Positions 7,586-15,970 of a DNA stretch of 28,582 nucleotides are shown here, piece by piece (position 1 is the first letter of the stretch; each line of letters starts with the position of its first letter). The translations under genes were made by a program, and so were the position numbers. Under the pieces are notes generated by a model. That model was not told where the DNA came from, did not search any database, and was given only the letters and a program-made list of their open reading frames with translations. The stretch is from assembly GCA_036351435.1 (NCBI GenBank), contig JAZBPA010000180.1, forward strand, positions 1 through 28,582, given 5' to 3'. The DNA comes from JAAUQA01 sp036351435 (GTDB lineage: Bacteria; Pseudomonadota; Gammaproteobacteria; Competibacterales; Competibacteraceae).

Positions 7586-8806
7586 TTAGCCGCCGAAATC
7601 GTCCAACATAATGTTTTCCCGTTCCACGCCGATATCTTCCAACATCTTGATCACGGCAACGTTCATCACCGGTGGGCCGCACAGGTAGTACTCGCAATCT
7701 TCTGGCGCCGGATGATCCTTGAGATAATGCTCATACAATACTTCATGGATAAAGCCGGTATAGCCGGTCCAATTATCCTCCGGTTGCGGATCGGACAGGC
7801 CAACGTGCCACTTGAAGTTGGGATTTTCCGCTTGCAACGCATCGAAATCCTCGACGTAAAACATCTCCCGGTAACTGCGGGCACCATACCAGAAAGTCAT
7901 CTTGCGCTGACCATGCAGACGCTTCAACTGATCAAAGATATGCGAGCGCATCGGCGCCATGCCCGCACCACCACCGATAAACACCATTTCGTTGTCGGTT
8001 TCACGGGCGAAGAACTCACCGAACGGACCCGAAACAGTGACTTTATCGCCAGGTTTCAAGCCGAAGATAAACGAAGACATGATGCCCGGAGGGGCATCCG
8101 GCTGACCTGGCGGGGGTGTGGCGACGCGCACGTTCAACAGGACGACGGTTTTTTCCTCAGGATAGCTGGCCATCGAGTAGGCCCGCATGGTCGGCTCGGT
8201 ACATTTGGAGACATACTTCCACAAGTCGTAGCGATCCCATTCGTCGCGAAATTGCTTCTCGACCTCGAAATCCTTGTAGTGGACCTCATGCGGGGGACAT
8301 TCGATTTGAATATAGCCCCCGGCACGGAAATCAATAGTCTCTCCTTTGGGCAGCTCCAACACCAACTCTTTGATGAACGTGGCTACATTATGGTTGGAAC
8401 GCACCGTACAGTCCCATTTCTTGACCCCGAACACCTCGTCGGCGACCTGGATCTTCATGTCCTGCTTAACCGTCACCTGACAAGCCAAGCGTTCACCTTC
8501 CGCCGCTTCGCGCTTGTTGATATAGCCGGTCTCGGTGGGCAAAATCGCGCCACCGCCTTCGAAGACCTTGACCCGGCATTGGGCGCAGGTGCCGCCACCA
8601 CCGCAAGCCGAAGACACGAACAAATCGGCATTGGCCAACGCATTCAACAGTTTCGAACCCACCGGTGCATGCACGGTTTTTTCGCCGTTGATCAAAATAT
8701 CCACATTACCCGACGCCACTAATTTGGATTTGGCGGCCAGGATGACAAACACCAGCATGACCACAATGCCGGTAAAAAACAAAACGCCTAACGCAACTTC
8801 AAGCAT
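7586..8806 (-). CDS. nqrF: Na+-translocating NADH:quinone reductase subunit F
   Basis: The product has 406 residues and is the NADH-oxidising entry subunit of Na+-NQR. One N-terminal membrane helix (about residues 3-24) is followed by a plant-type ferredoxin domain with Cys68, Cys74, Cys77 and Cys109 for the 2Fe-2S cluster. A ferredoxin-NADP-reductase-like module comes next, with RAYSMASYP for FAD and GGGAGMAPMRSH plus CGPPVMN for NADH. The protein ends in the expected DDFGG. A 51-base gap separates it from nqrE and contains a small GAGGG/CCCTC inverted repeat. AGGCGG precedes the ATG. A 381-codon open frame on the opposite strand is a coding shadow. Confidence 0.97.
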   Translation of the reverse strand: MLEVALGVLFFTGIVVMLVFVILAAKSKLVASGNVDILINGEKTVHAPVGSKLLNALANADLFVSSACGGGGTCAQCRVKVFEGGGAILPTETGYINKREAAEGERLACQVTVKQDMKIQVADEVFGVKKWDCTVRSNHNVATFIKELVLELPKGETIDFRAGGYIQIECPPHEVHYKDFEVEKQFRDEWDRYDLWKYVSKCTEPTMRAYSMASYPEEKTVVLLNVRVATPPPGQPDAPPGIMSSFIFGLKPGDKVTVSGPFGEFFARETDNEMVFIGGGAGMAPMRSHIFDQLKRLHGQRKMTFWYGARSYREMFYVEDFDALQAENPNFKWHVGLSDPQPEDNWTGYTGFIHEVLYEHYLKDHPAPEDCEYYLCGPPVMNVAVIKMLEDIGVERENIMLDDFGG

Positions 8807-8857
8807 GGTTATCCGCCTATTCTAACCGTGGAGGGTACTGAGTCCCTCGCAGTGTGC

Positions 8858-9466
8858 TTACAACTGGATGCCCGAAAAACCCAGAAAACCCAGCGACATC
8901 AAGCCGGTAATCACAAAGGTTATACCCAACCCTTGCAAACCATCGGGTACATCGCTGTATTTGAGCTTTTCTTTAATCCCCGCCAGCATGGTGATGGCTA
9001 ACGCCCAACCGAAACCGGTTCCCAGGCCGTACACAAAGCTTTCGGAGAAATTGTAATCCCGTTCGACCATAAACAAAGTGCCGCCCAGGATGGCGCAATT
9101 CACCGTAATCAGCGGCAGGAAAATACCCAAGGCGTTGTAAAGCACCGGGACGTAGCGATCCAATACCATTTCCAGGATCTGGACCATAGCGGCGATAACC
9201 CCGATGTAACAGATCAGACCCAAAAAGCTCAGATCAACCTCGGGTAAGCCCGCCCAAGCCAGCGCACCGTCTTTAAGCAAATACTGGTAGAGCAGATTGT
9301 TCACCGGCACTGTGATGCCTTGCACGGCGATGACGGCAATGCCTAAACCGAAGGAGGTACCAACCTGCTTAGAGATGGCCAAGAAGGTGCACATCCCCAA
9401 GAAAAAGGCCAACGCCAAATTCTCAATAAAGACCGATGAGATGAAGATATTGAGGTAATGTTCCAT
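8858..9466 (-). CDS. nqrE: Na+-translocating NADH:quinone reductase subunit E
   Basis: The product has 202 residues and six membrane segments. NqrE and NqrD are inverted-topology homologues in the membrane core and jointly hold an iron centre. The two expected ligand cysteines are present: Cys26 in FFLGMCTFLA and Cys124 in TVNCAILGG. The start MEHYLNIFISSVFIENLALA is nearly identical to well-studied NqrE proteins. The ATG overlaps the nqrD stop by one base (TAATG). Confidence 0.97.
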   Translation of the reverse strand: MEHYLNIFISSVFIENLALAFFLGMCTFLAISKQVGTSFGLGIAVIAVQGITVPVNNLLYQYLLKDGALAWAGLPEVDLSFLGLICYIGVIAAMVQILEMVLDRYVPVLYNALGIFLPLITVNCAILGGTLFMVERDYNFSESFVYGLGTGFGWALAITMLAGIKEKLKYSDVPDGLQGLGITFVITGLMSLGFLGFSGIQL

Positions 9467-10131
9467 TACTGCAACACCTCGGTGCGGTGGACTTCATGGA
9501 TTTGATACTCGGGTTTCTCAACCTGTTTGGGCTTCCCGGCTCGGATCGCCCAGATTAAAAAACCGATGATGAAAAAGGCACTGGGTGGTAGCAATAACAT
9601 GCCATTGGGAACATACCAGCCGCCATCGGTCAGCTTGGGCAGAATTTCCATACCGAACAGGGTGCCAGAGCCGAACAGCTCACGGATAAAACCGACCGCT
9701 AGCAAAATCAGGCTGTAACCCAACCCATTACCCAGACCATCCCAAAAACTCTCTATCGGTCCGTTCTTCATGGCGAATGCTTCGGCCCGACCCAGCACGA
9801 TACAGTTGGTGATGATCAAACCGACGAATACCGATAATTCTTTGCTAACGCCATAAGCAAACGCTTTTAGAAACTGGTCCACTACGATGACCAAGGACGC
9901 GATAATCGTCATCATGACGATGATGCGGATATTGGTCGGCACGTGATGACGAATTAGGCTAATGGCGACATTAGAACAAACCAGCACCACGGTCAGGGCT
10001 AGGCACATGGTCACCGCCGTCGACATTTTGGTGGTAACCGCCAATGCGGAGCAGACACCCAGGATTTGCAGCGCGATGGGGTTATTATCGACTAAGGGCT
10101 CGAACAGAACCTTCTTCATTCCTCTATCCAC
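9466..10131 (-). CDS. nqrD: Na+-translocating NADH:quinone reductase subunit D
   Basis: The product has 221 residues and is a membrane-core subunit. Landmarks are DNNPIALQILGVCSALAVTT with Cys27 and VGLIITNCIVLGRAEAFA with Cys110, the likely ligands of the shared Fe centre with NqrE. The reading starts at a GTG three bases after the nqrC stop, with AGAGGA six bases upstream. An ATG four codons in (10119) would also fit, but its only candidate ribosome-binding site directly abuts it. I therefore prefer GTG, with some doubt. Confidence 0.95.
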   Translation of the reverse strand: MDRGMKKVLFEPLVDNNPIALQILGVCSALAVTTKMSTAVTMCLALTVVLVCSNVAISLIRHHVPTNIRIIVMMTIIASLVIVVDQFLKAFAYGVSKELSVFVGLIITNCIVLGRAEAFAMKNGPIESFWDGLGNGLGYSLILLAVGFIRELFGSGTLFGMEILPKLTDGGWYVPNGMLLLPPSAFFIIGFLIWAIRAGKPKQVEKPEYQIHEVHRTEVLQ

Positions 10132-10134
10132 AGG

Positions 10135-11064
10135 TTATCCTCTCGCTTCTCGTAGCCGCTCCAGATAAGGACCGAAACCACTGTTGCTTAACCAGTACTT
10201 CAAAAGATTATCTACGCCACGGGCGGTGAGAGTAGAGCCGGCCAAGCCATCCGCCTGATATTTGGCGTCGGGCTTGGTTTTATCCACCACCCCCTTGATG
10301 ACTTCAATACGCAACTGGCCTTGCTCATCGTAAAGCTCCTTGCCTTCCCATTGCCCCTGCCACTGCGGATTTTGAATCTCGCCACCGAGGCCGGGGGTTT
10401 CCGCATGTTCGTAGAATTTCAGGCCGTGGATGGTATCGAGATCACTCTCCAACGCCAACAGCGCATACATAGTTGACCATAGCCCATAGCCATGCACCGG
10501 CATAATCAGCGTCTTGAGCTGATCATTTTCCTTGATTATGTAAACCGGGGCATAGTTGGCCCGTCGTTTGATTTTGGCGATGTCCTGCTCGGACGGAACC
10601 GCTTCGCTGAGCGCGGGATCTTTGGCAGCGTCGCGTTGGCTGAAGGACGCGGCATCGAATTCGTCGGTATATTCCCCGGTTTCCAGATTGACAACCCGCA
10701 CTTCCACTTGCTGAAACGCTTCTTCGACACTTTGACCGGGTTGCAACAGACCGGCTACTTCAACGACATTGCGCTTGAAATCGAGTGCCTTGTTGGCGGT
10801 CTGCACGGGTCTTAAAAACACCGCAGCACCAGCGACTACTACCGAACAGACTAAACAGATCCCGACTGCGACTAGCAGCGTTTTTTGAATACTGTCGTTA
10901 GGCAAACTCAGAATCTGTTTGGCCCAGGTGGCCTTATCAGCTTCCGGCTTAGGCGCTGCATTAGCCTCTACATCAGTTTCCGGCTTAGCCTCCAGCTGAG
11001 ATTCCGCAACAACCTCCGGCTGAGACTCCAGCTTGGTTTTGGACTTAGACTTAGACTTTGGCAT
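10135..11064 (-). CDS. nqrC: Na+-translocating NADH:quinone reductase subunit C, N-terminally extended
   Basis: The product has 309 residues, about 50 more than the usual 255-260. The surplus is a charged, low-complexity N-terminus (MPKSKSKSKTKLESQPEVV, then further E/A/K/P repeats to about residue 45). It precedes the single membrane helix (about residues 62-87, LLVAVGICLVCSVVVAGAAV). The extension should lie in the cytoplasm. The periplasmic FMN-binding domain ends with DGLAGSTLTARGVDN. Thr278 is the expected site of covalent FMN, but the motif reads AGST rather than the classical SGAT. The ATG lies 14 bases inside the end of nqrB, so the long start is tied to overlap. An internal start is possible. 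Confidence 0.95.
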   Translation of the reverse strand: MPKSKSKSKTKLESQPEVVAESQLEAKPETDVEANAAPKPEADKATWAKQILSLPNDSIQKTLLVAVGICLVCSVVVAGAAVFLRPVQTANKALDFKRNVVEVAGLLQPGQSVEEAFQQVEVRVVNLETGEYTDEFDAASFSQRDAAKDPALSEAVPSEQDIAKIKRRANYAPVYIIKENDQLKTLIMPVHGYGLWSTMYALLALESDLDTIHGLKFYEHAETPGLGGEIQNPQWQGQWEGKELYDEQGQLRIEVIKGVVDKTKPDAKYQADGLAGSTLTARGVDNLLKYWLSNSGFGPYLERLREARG

Positions 11065-12274
11065 TGCGCAATACCCTTCTTCTGATATTGAGTCGGATCA
11101 CGACATAATCGATTAAGGGAGCGAATAGATTGGCAAATAAGATAGCCAGCATAATGCCCTCCGGATAAGCAGGATTAACCACTCGAATCAGCGCGGTCAT
11201 AAACCCGATCAGCGCACCGAAAACCCAGCGCCCGACATCGGTGTGAGCAGCGCTGACTGGGTCGGTAGCCATGAACACAGTGCCAAAGGCAAATCCGCCA
11301 ACCACAACATGCCAGTACCACGGCAGTCCGTAAATAGCACCGCTATCGACCCCAATGATGTTGAATAGCAACACCGTTCCGATCAAACCAATCACTACCC
11401 CCGCCATGATCCGCCAAGAGGCAACGCCGGTGTAGATCATAAAGGCCGCGCCCAACAAGCACCCTAAGGTCGATTCGGCACCAATGGTACCGGGAATAGT
11501 GCCCATAAACGCTTGCCACCACGTGTAGCCGTTGGCGGTAATGTGGCCGACTGCGCTGTCTATGCCAGGCACCGCACTCAAGGCTAATGGCGTAGCCCGA
11601 CTAAAGCCGTCCACCGCCACCCAGACTTCATCGCCAGAGATTTCTGCCGGATAAGCAAAGAATAAAAAGGCGCGCCCCGCCAAAGCCGGGTTAATGAAAT
11701 TCTTACCGGTACCGCCGAAGATTTCTTTGGCAACCACCACACCAAAGGAAATCCCCAGGGCGACTTGCCATAAAGGAATATCGGGCGGCAGAATCAGGGC
11801 AAAAAGCATGGACGTAACCAGGAAACCTTCATTGATTTCGTGATTACGGACTGCTGCGAAGACGACCTCCCAAAACCCACCAACCGCCAGGGTGACAAAG
11901 TAAATGGGCAGAAAATAAGCCATGCCGTGCAACAAACAGGCTAAAGGGTTAGCAGCGTTATAGCCCACGCTTCCCAACAAAACACCGCGCCAACCGGGGG
12001 CGGTATCAATGCCTAGCTCGGCCATAGCCAGATTGGCTTGATAGCCAGCGCTGTACATTCCTATCAGCAGGGTCGGTATCGTGGCGATGACCACGTAAGT
12101 CATGACCCGTTTGAGATCAATGCCGTCGCGGACATGCGGCGCAGTGTAGGTCACATCCGCCGGCGAATAAAAGAAGGTATCCACCATCTCATAGACAGCG
12201 TAAAACTTCTCGAAACGCCCGCCCTTGGCGAATAGCGGATGAAGTTGATTCATAAAGCGTCGTACAGGAGACAT
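11051..12274 (-). CDS. nqrB: Na+-translocating NADH:quinone reductase subunit B
   Basis: The product has 407 residues and is the largest membrane subunit. It carries riboflavin and a covalently bound FMN and forms part of the Na+ path. It opens with a soluble segment (LHPLFAKGGRFEKFYAVYEM), followed by about ten membrane helices. The FMN-acceptor threonine is Thr228 in AVDGFSRATPLALS. The motif is SRAT where the family normally has SGAT. The ATG overlaps the nqrA stop (TGATG). Confidence 0.97.
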   Translation of the reverse strand: MSPVRRFMNQLHPLFAKGGRFEKFYAVYEMVDTFFYSPADVTYTAPHVRDGIDLKRVMTYVVIATIPTLLIGMYSAGYQANLAMAELGIDTAPGWRGVLLGSVGYNAANPLACLLHGMAYFLPIYFVTLAVGGFWEVVFAAVRNHEINEGFLVTSMLFALILPPDIPLWQVALGISFGVVVAKEIFGGTGKNFINPALAGRAFLFFAYPAEISGDEVWVAVDGFSRATPLALSAVPGIDSAVGHITANGYTWWQAFMGTIPGTIGAESTLGCLLGAAFMIYTGVASWRIMAGVVIGLIGTVLLFNIIGVDSGAIYGLPWYWHVVVGGFAFGTVFMATDPVSAAHTDVGRWVFGALIGFMTALIRVVNPAYPEGIMLAILFANLFAPLIDYVVIRLNIRRRVLRNAKV

Positions 12275-13629
12275 CAGCCCTCCTTCTCAATCTGAGTCAG
12301 ATTTTTTCTCAGCACTGGACCGTAGTCGTATTTACCCACACACACAAACGAACACAGCGCTAAGTCTTCCTCGTCGAGCTCCAGACAGCCCAGGGCTTGT
12401 GCCGTGTCGGTATCGCCGACCAGTAAATAACGCAACAGTTGGGTCGGCAAGATATCCAACGGCATCACCGCCTCGTAATTACCGATCGGCACCATTGCCC
12501 GCGGGCTGCCGTTCTGGGAGGTGGTCAGCGGGAACTTGCCGATGTTGCGCGAAAAACTCCACAGAAAAACGTTCAGTATGGAAAACCTGTTTTTGAGGGC
12601 CGGATTGATCCACGCGAACAGTTCGCGCTCCCGACCTTCGGCTAACACACTGAGTTCGCAATGATAGCGTCCCAGGAAAGCCTCGGTACTCAGCGCCCGA
12701 CGTCCGCCCAGCACCGAACCTGAAATCGGTCGGCACTCAATGTCATCCAACTCGTTATCCAATAACTGATCGGTATTGGCACCGATGCGGGTCCGCAGCA
12801 AACGGGGGTTAGTTACCGGCGGACCGCCAAGGGCAACGACGCGATCCAACCACAACTGCCCGGTGGTAAACAGTTTACCGAATGCAATCACGTCTTGGGC
12901 ATTCAGGTGCCAAGCGGTTTTTTCCGCACTCACCGGATCCAGGAAATGCATATGCGTACCGGGCAATCCCGCCGGGTGAGGCCCTTCGAATGAAGCGACT
13001 TGAAAGCGCTCTCCCACGGGCACTGGCACATCGCTGTCAGGTGCCTTACAGACAAAAATCGAACCTTCCGTCAAATGGCTAAGCACCGTTAACCCGTTGA
13101 GAAAATCTTCCCGGTGGGCTTCAACGACCACCACTGGATTCACCGCCAGCGGGCGAGTATCCATAACAGGCACGAAAATCGAGTGCGGTGTCGCATCGGG
13201 AGCAGGCACTTTGCTATACGGGCGGGTACGGAACGCGGTCCATAGACCCGAGTTGAGCAAATTCTCCCGGACCTGCGCCGAACTCAACTGCGCCAACTCA
13301 GACGCCGAGTAAGCTTTAAACGTTTCTGCCTCCTCCGTCTCATCCAAGCGAATCACCACCGATTGCAGGGCTCGCTTCGCGCCTCGATTGATAGCGGTCA
13401 CCACACCGCCACCGGGTGAGGTATAATTGACGCCGGGATTTTTACGGTCAGTCAATAGGGGTTGGCCAATTTTCACTCGATCACCTTCACCGACCAACAG
13501 GCTGGGTTTCATGCCGATGTAATCCCGACCGACCAAGGCGACTGTGGTAACAGGGGGCGCTTCATGAATAACTTGTTCGGGCTCTCCCGCGATGGGGATT
13601 GTTAGGCCCTTCTTAATTTTGATCAGCAT
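12274..13629 (-). CDS. nqrA: Na+-translocating NADH:quinone reductase subunit A
   Basis: The product has 451 residues and is the peripheral, quinone-interacting subunit and first gene of the operon. It begins MLIKIKKGLTIPIAGEPEQV and contains the expected GMKPSLLVGEGDRVKIGQPL, PGGGVVTAINRGAKRALQSV and FLWSFSRNIGKFPLTT blocks. Length matches the family (about 445-450). The ATG at 13629 has no good ribosome-binding site close by. The upstream 176 or so bases form a leader with a hairpin, described separately. It encodes the only subunit without a clear redox cofactor. Confidence 0.97.
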   Translation of the reverse strand: MLIKIKKGLTIPIAGEPEQVIHEAPPVTTVALVGRDYIGMKPSLLVGEGDRVKIGQPLLTDRKNPGVNYTSPGGGVVTAINRGAKRALQSVVIRLDETEEAETFKAYSASELAQLSSAQVRENLLNSGLWTAFRTRPYSKVPAPDATPHSIFVPVMDTRPLAVNPVVVVEAHREDFLNGLTVLSHLTEGSIFVCKAPDSDVPVPVGERFQVASFEGPHPAGLPGTHMHFLDPVSAEKTAWHLNAQDVIAFGKLFTTGQLWLDRVVALGGPPVTNPRLLRTRIGANTDQLLDNELDDIECRPISGSVLGGRRALSTEAFLGRYHCELSVLAEGRERELFAWINPALKNRFSILNVFLWSFSRNIGKFPLTTSQNGSPRAMVPIGNYEAVMPLDILPTQLLRYLLVGDTDTAQALGCLELDEEDLALCSFVCVGKYDYGPVLRKNLTQIEKEG

Positions 13630-13763
13630 GGTTTTTCAATCTCACGCGCTTGCACCTTACATTCAGACGTCGCTACTGTACGACTATGAACTGCTCAGGC
13701 AGCGACAGTAAATTTTTTCGCCGCTGAATACAACTACCCGTTAACATTGTTACGGCGGCAATT

Positions 13764-13798
13764 GAGCAACAAGATCCCTTCTGGGCACCTTATTGCTC
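13764..13798 (-). promoter_or_regulatory. Hairpin in the presumed nqrA leader
   Basis: On the minus strand the arms GAGCAATAAG and CTTGTTGCTC pair over ten positions, using one G-U wobble. An inner CCC/GGG stem closes an AGAA loop. On plus-strand RNA the wobble would be a C-A mismatch, so the structure fits better in the nqr transcript. No U-run follows, so it is not a classical terminator. It lies about 135 bases before the nqrA start. Confidence 0.6.
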
Positions 13799-13811
13799 GC
13801 ATAAGGCATTG

Positions 13812-13817
13812 ATTATA
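13812..13817 (-). promoter_or_regulatory. nqrA: Candidate -10 box of the nqr operon
   Basis: A perfect TATAAT occurs on the minus strand, upstream of the leader hairpin. The -35 region at 16-17 bp spacing is poor (AATTTG or TAATTT), so activator dependence or a false match are both possible. If real, the nqrA leader is about 175 nt. Confidence 0.35.
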
Positions 13818-13953
13818 ACCCTACTCATCAGGGCAAATTATTTTTTCCACAGATTTGTAACCGTGAATCTATTAATCACAACAAACTGGCCGTTGCACTG
13901 AACTATGAACGGTCATCTATCAACGCAAAGCGGCAATTATCGGAGGAAATTAC

Positions 13954-14823
13954 ATGCAATTGCGTCCGCGTCGTTCCGTTTTATACATGCCCGGTGCCAA
14001 TGCTCGCGCTTTGGATAAAGCCCGCAGTCTGGCTGCCGATGGCCTGATCCTGGATATGGAGGACGCTGTCTCTCCAGATGCCAAGGAGCTCGCCCGTGAG
14101 CAAATCGTTGCAGCGCTAACCCAGGGTGGTTATGGTCACCGGGAAATCATCGTGCGGGTCAATGGCCTGGAAACCGCTTGGGGACACGATGATGTCGCTG
14201 CTGTGGCCAAGATTGGCGCCAGTGCAATCCTGTTTCCCAAAGTGGAATCGCCGGAGCAAATCCACGCTGCCGTCGAGGCTTTGGACCAGGCCGGTGCGCC
14301 AACCGATCTACCCATTATGATCATGGCAGAAACACCACGCGGTATTCTGAATATCAATGCTATCACGGGTGCGAGCCCGCGCTTGGCTGCGATTGTCATG
14401 GGCACTTCGGACTTGGCTAAAGAATTGCGAATCCGCCATACCCCAGATCGTATCGGCTTCCTCACCTCGCTATCCCTGTGTGTTTTGGCAGCTCGCGCCC
14501 ATAATGTCGATATTTTAGACGGCGTATACCTGGACTTGAAAAACGATGAAGGGTTTCGTGCGGCATGCGAGCAAGGCAGAGACATGGGTTTCGACGGTAA
14601 AACGTTGATTCACCCTAATCAATTGGCTGTCGCCAATGAAGTCTTTGCGCCCGCTGAAAAGGATATTGATACCGCGCGGGAAATGATTGCTGCCTGGGAA
14701 CAAGCTCGCGCCGAAGGAAAAGGCGTTGCGGTAGTCAACGGCAAGCTAGTGGAAAATCTACATGTCGATGAAGCCCGCCGGACTTTGGCTGTGGCCGAGT
14801 CGATTCAAGCACTGACTGATTAA
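13954..14823 (+). CDS. CoA-ester lyase of the CitE / malyl-CoA lyase (HpcH/HpaI) family
   Basis: The product has 289 residues and is a TIM-barrel lyase that cleaves or forms 3-hydroxyacyl-CoA thioesters such as malyl-CoA or citramalyl-CoA. Active-site blocks are visible: RRSVLYMPGANARALDKA at the N-terminus, ILDMEDAV with Glu36/Asp37, IIVRVNG with Arg68, IMAETPRGILN with Glu126 and VMGTSDLAKEL with Asp153. The last two are the expected Mg2+ ligands. GKTLIHPNQL follows. GGAGGA seven bases upstream fixes the start. It is shorter than serine-cycle malyl-CoA lyases and stands alone, without malate thiokinase or citrate lyase genes. The substrate (malyl-, methylmalyl- or citramalyl-CoA) is therefore undecided. 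Confidence 0.88.
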   Translation: MQLRPRRSVLYMPGANARALDKARSLAADGLILDMEDAVSPDAKELAREQIVAALTQGGYGHREIIVRVNGLETAWGHDDVAAVAKIGASAILFPKVESPEQIHAAVEALDQAGAPTDLPIMIMAETPRGILNINAITGASPRLAAIVMGTSDLAKELRIRHTPDRIGFLTSLSLCVLAARAHNVDILDGVYLDLKNDEGFRAACEQGRDMGFDGKTLIHPNQLAVANEVFAPAEKDIDTAREMIAAWEQARAEGKGVAVVNGKLVENLHVDEARRTLAVAESIQALTD

Positions 14824-14832
14824 TTCAGTTCA

Positions 14833-14867
14833 GTAAAATTCGAGGCGCACAGGATAGTGACGCCTCG
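14833..14867 (-). terminator. Probable intrinsic terminator of trxB
   Basis: The inverted repeat CGAGGCG (14841-14847) / CGCCTCG (14861-14867) is extended by CAC/GTG with a one-base bulge. In the minus direction it is followed by AATTTTAC. This suits termination after trxB. The hairpin may also serve the convergent lyase gene, though no T-run follows on the plus strand. Confidence 0.6.
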
Positions 14868-14875
14868 GCTGGTGG

Positions 14876-15832
14876 TTATTGGGTCAGCGTGTCCAGGTAT
14901 TTTTCGGCATCCAAAGCCGCCATACAACCGGTACCCGCAGAAGTGACCGCCTGTCGATACACATGATCGGCCACATCGCCTGCCGCAAATACACCGGGAA
15001 TACTAGTCGCCGTTGCGCCACCTTGCAGACCACTGTTAACGATAATGTAACCATCGCGCATCTCTAACTGACCGACGAACAATTCAGTATTGGGTTTGTG
15101 GCCGATGGCGATGAATACCCCTTGCACATCCAGTTCGGTTAGGGCATCGGTTTTTAGATTACGGAGCCGAGCACCGGCCACACCGCTTTCATCACCCAGA
15201 ACTTCATCTAGTGTCTGGTCGAGGGCGAGGCGGATATTGCCATTTTCGACTTTGTCCATTAACCGACTGACCAGGATTTTTTCGGCACGAAACTGATCGC
15301 GACGATGCACCACCGTTACCTGAGCAGCGATATTCGATAAATACAGCGCTTCTTCGACCGCCGTGTTACCGCCACCGATAACTGCCACGTTCTGATTGCG
15401 ATAAAAGAATCCATCACAGGTCGCACAGGCAGATACCCCTTTACCCTGGTATTGCTGTTCAGAGGGCAGGCCTAGATACTTAGCCGTCGCACCGGTAGCA
15501 ATGATTAGCGCATCCGCCGTGTATTCACCCGCATCGCCGACCAACCGAAACGGCCGTTCTTCCAGGCTGACGGTGTGGATGTGATCAAAAATGATTTCGG
15601 TATTGAACCGCTCGGCGTGTTGCTGCATACGTGCCATCAAGTCGGGACCGAGGAGATGTTCGGGATCACCCGGCCAGTTTTCGACTTCCGTGGTGGTCAT
15701 CAACTGGCCACCCTGCGCCAAACCGGTGATCAATACTGGATTCAGGTTGGCGCGAGCTGCGTACACCGCCGCCGTATAGCCGGCTGGACCGGAACCCAAG
15801 ATAAGTAACCGGCAGTGTTTGGTGGTACCCAT
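14876..15832 (-). CDS. trxB: Thioredoxin reductase
   Basis: The product has 318 residues and is an FAD-dependent enzyme passing electrons from NADPH to thioredoxin in the cytoplasm. It shows the FAD-binding GSGPAGYTAAVYAARA near the N-terminus, the redox pair CATC in SACATCDGFFYRNQ, and NADPH-binding GGGNTAVEEALYLS. The C-terminal FAD motif is GDVADHVYRQAVTSAGTGC. Length is normal. GAGGAA eight or so bases before the ATG supports the start. It follows a TlpA-like gene on the same strand after 237 bases that hold a candidate promoter and a short ORF. Confidence 0.96.
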   Translation of the reverse strand: MGTTKHCRLLILGSGPAGYTAAVYAARANLNPVLITGLAQGGQLMTTTEVENWPGDPEHLLGPDLMARMQQHAERFNTEIIFDHIHTVSLEERPFRLVGDAGEYTADALIIATGATAKYLGLPSEQQYQGKGVSACATCDGFFYRNQNVAVIGGGNTAVEEALYLSNIAAQVTVVHRRDQFRAEKILVSRLMDKVENGNIRLALDQTLDEVLGDESGVAGARLRNLKTDALTELDVQGVFIAIGHKPNTELFVGQLEMRDGYIIVNSGLQGGATATSIPGVFAAGDVADHVYRQAVTSAGTGCMAALDAEKYLDTLTQ

Positions 15833-15835
15833 GGA

Positions 15836-15904
15836 CTATTTCCTCAACATTCTGTAGCGATAGGCGATTGCAGAGATCAGCACGTCACCCAATGTCTGCG
15901 TCAT
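15836..15904 (-). CDS. Possible 22-codon leader ORF before trxB
   Basis: This is an ATG-to-TAG frame encoding MTQTLGDVLISAIAYRYRML then RK. AAGG sits seven bases upstream, and its stop lies three bases before the trxB ATG. Proximity suggests translational coupling or a leader peptide. Frames this short are common by chance, and there is no homology I can name. Confidence 0.22.
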   Translation of the reverse strand: MTQTLGDVLISAIAYRYRMLRK

Positions 15905-15970
15905 ACGCAAACCTTAAAGAACTTCGGCGTTTTGCGCCAGATATTCGATTATTGTTTAATAACAGCCGTC

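Larger units (their letters stand above)
13630..13953. other. Divergent control region between nqrA and the CoA-ester lyase gene
   Basis: This 324-base region has no credible gene. It holds a minus-strand TATAAT (13812-13817), a 10-bp inverted repeat (13764-13798) and a small TAAC-ATT-GTTA palindrome near 13742-13752. The lyase ribosome-binding site GGAGGA lies just before 13954. I found no convincing -35/-10 pair for the lyase. Confidence 0.6.

Noticed and set aside
7577..8722. A 381-codon open frame on the plus strand
   Set aside because: It lies wholly antisense to nqrF, whose product has every expected cofactor motif. The plus-strand translation shows no recognisable fold.
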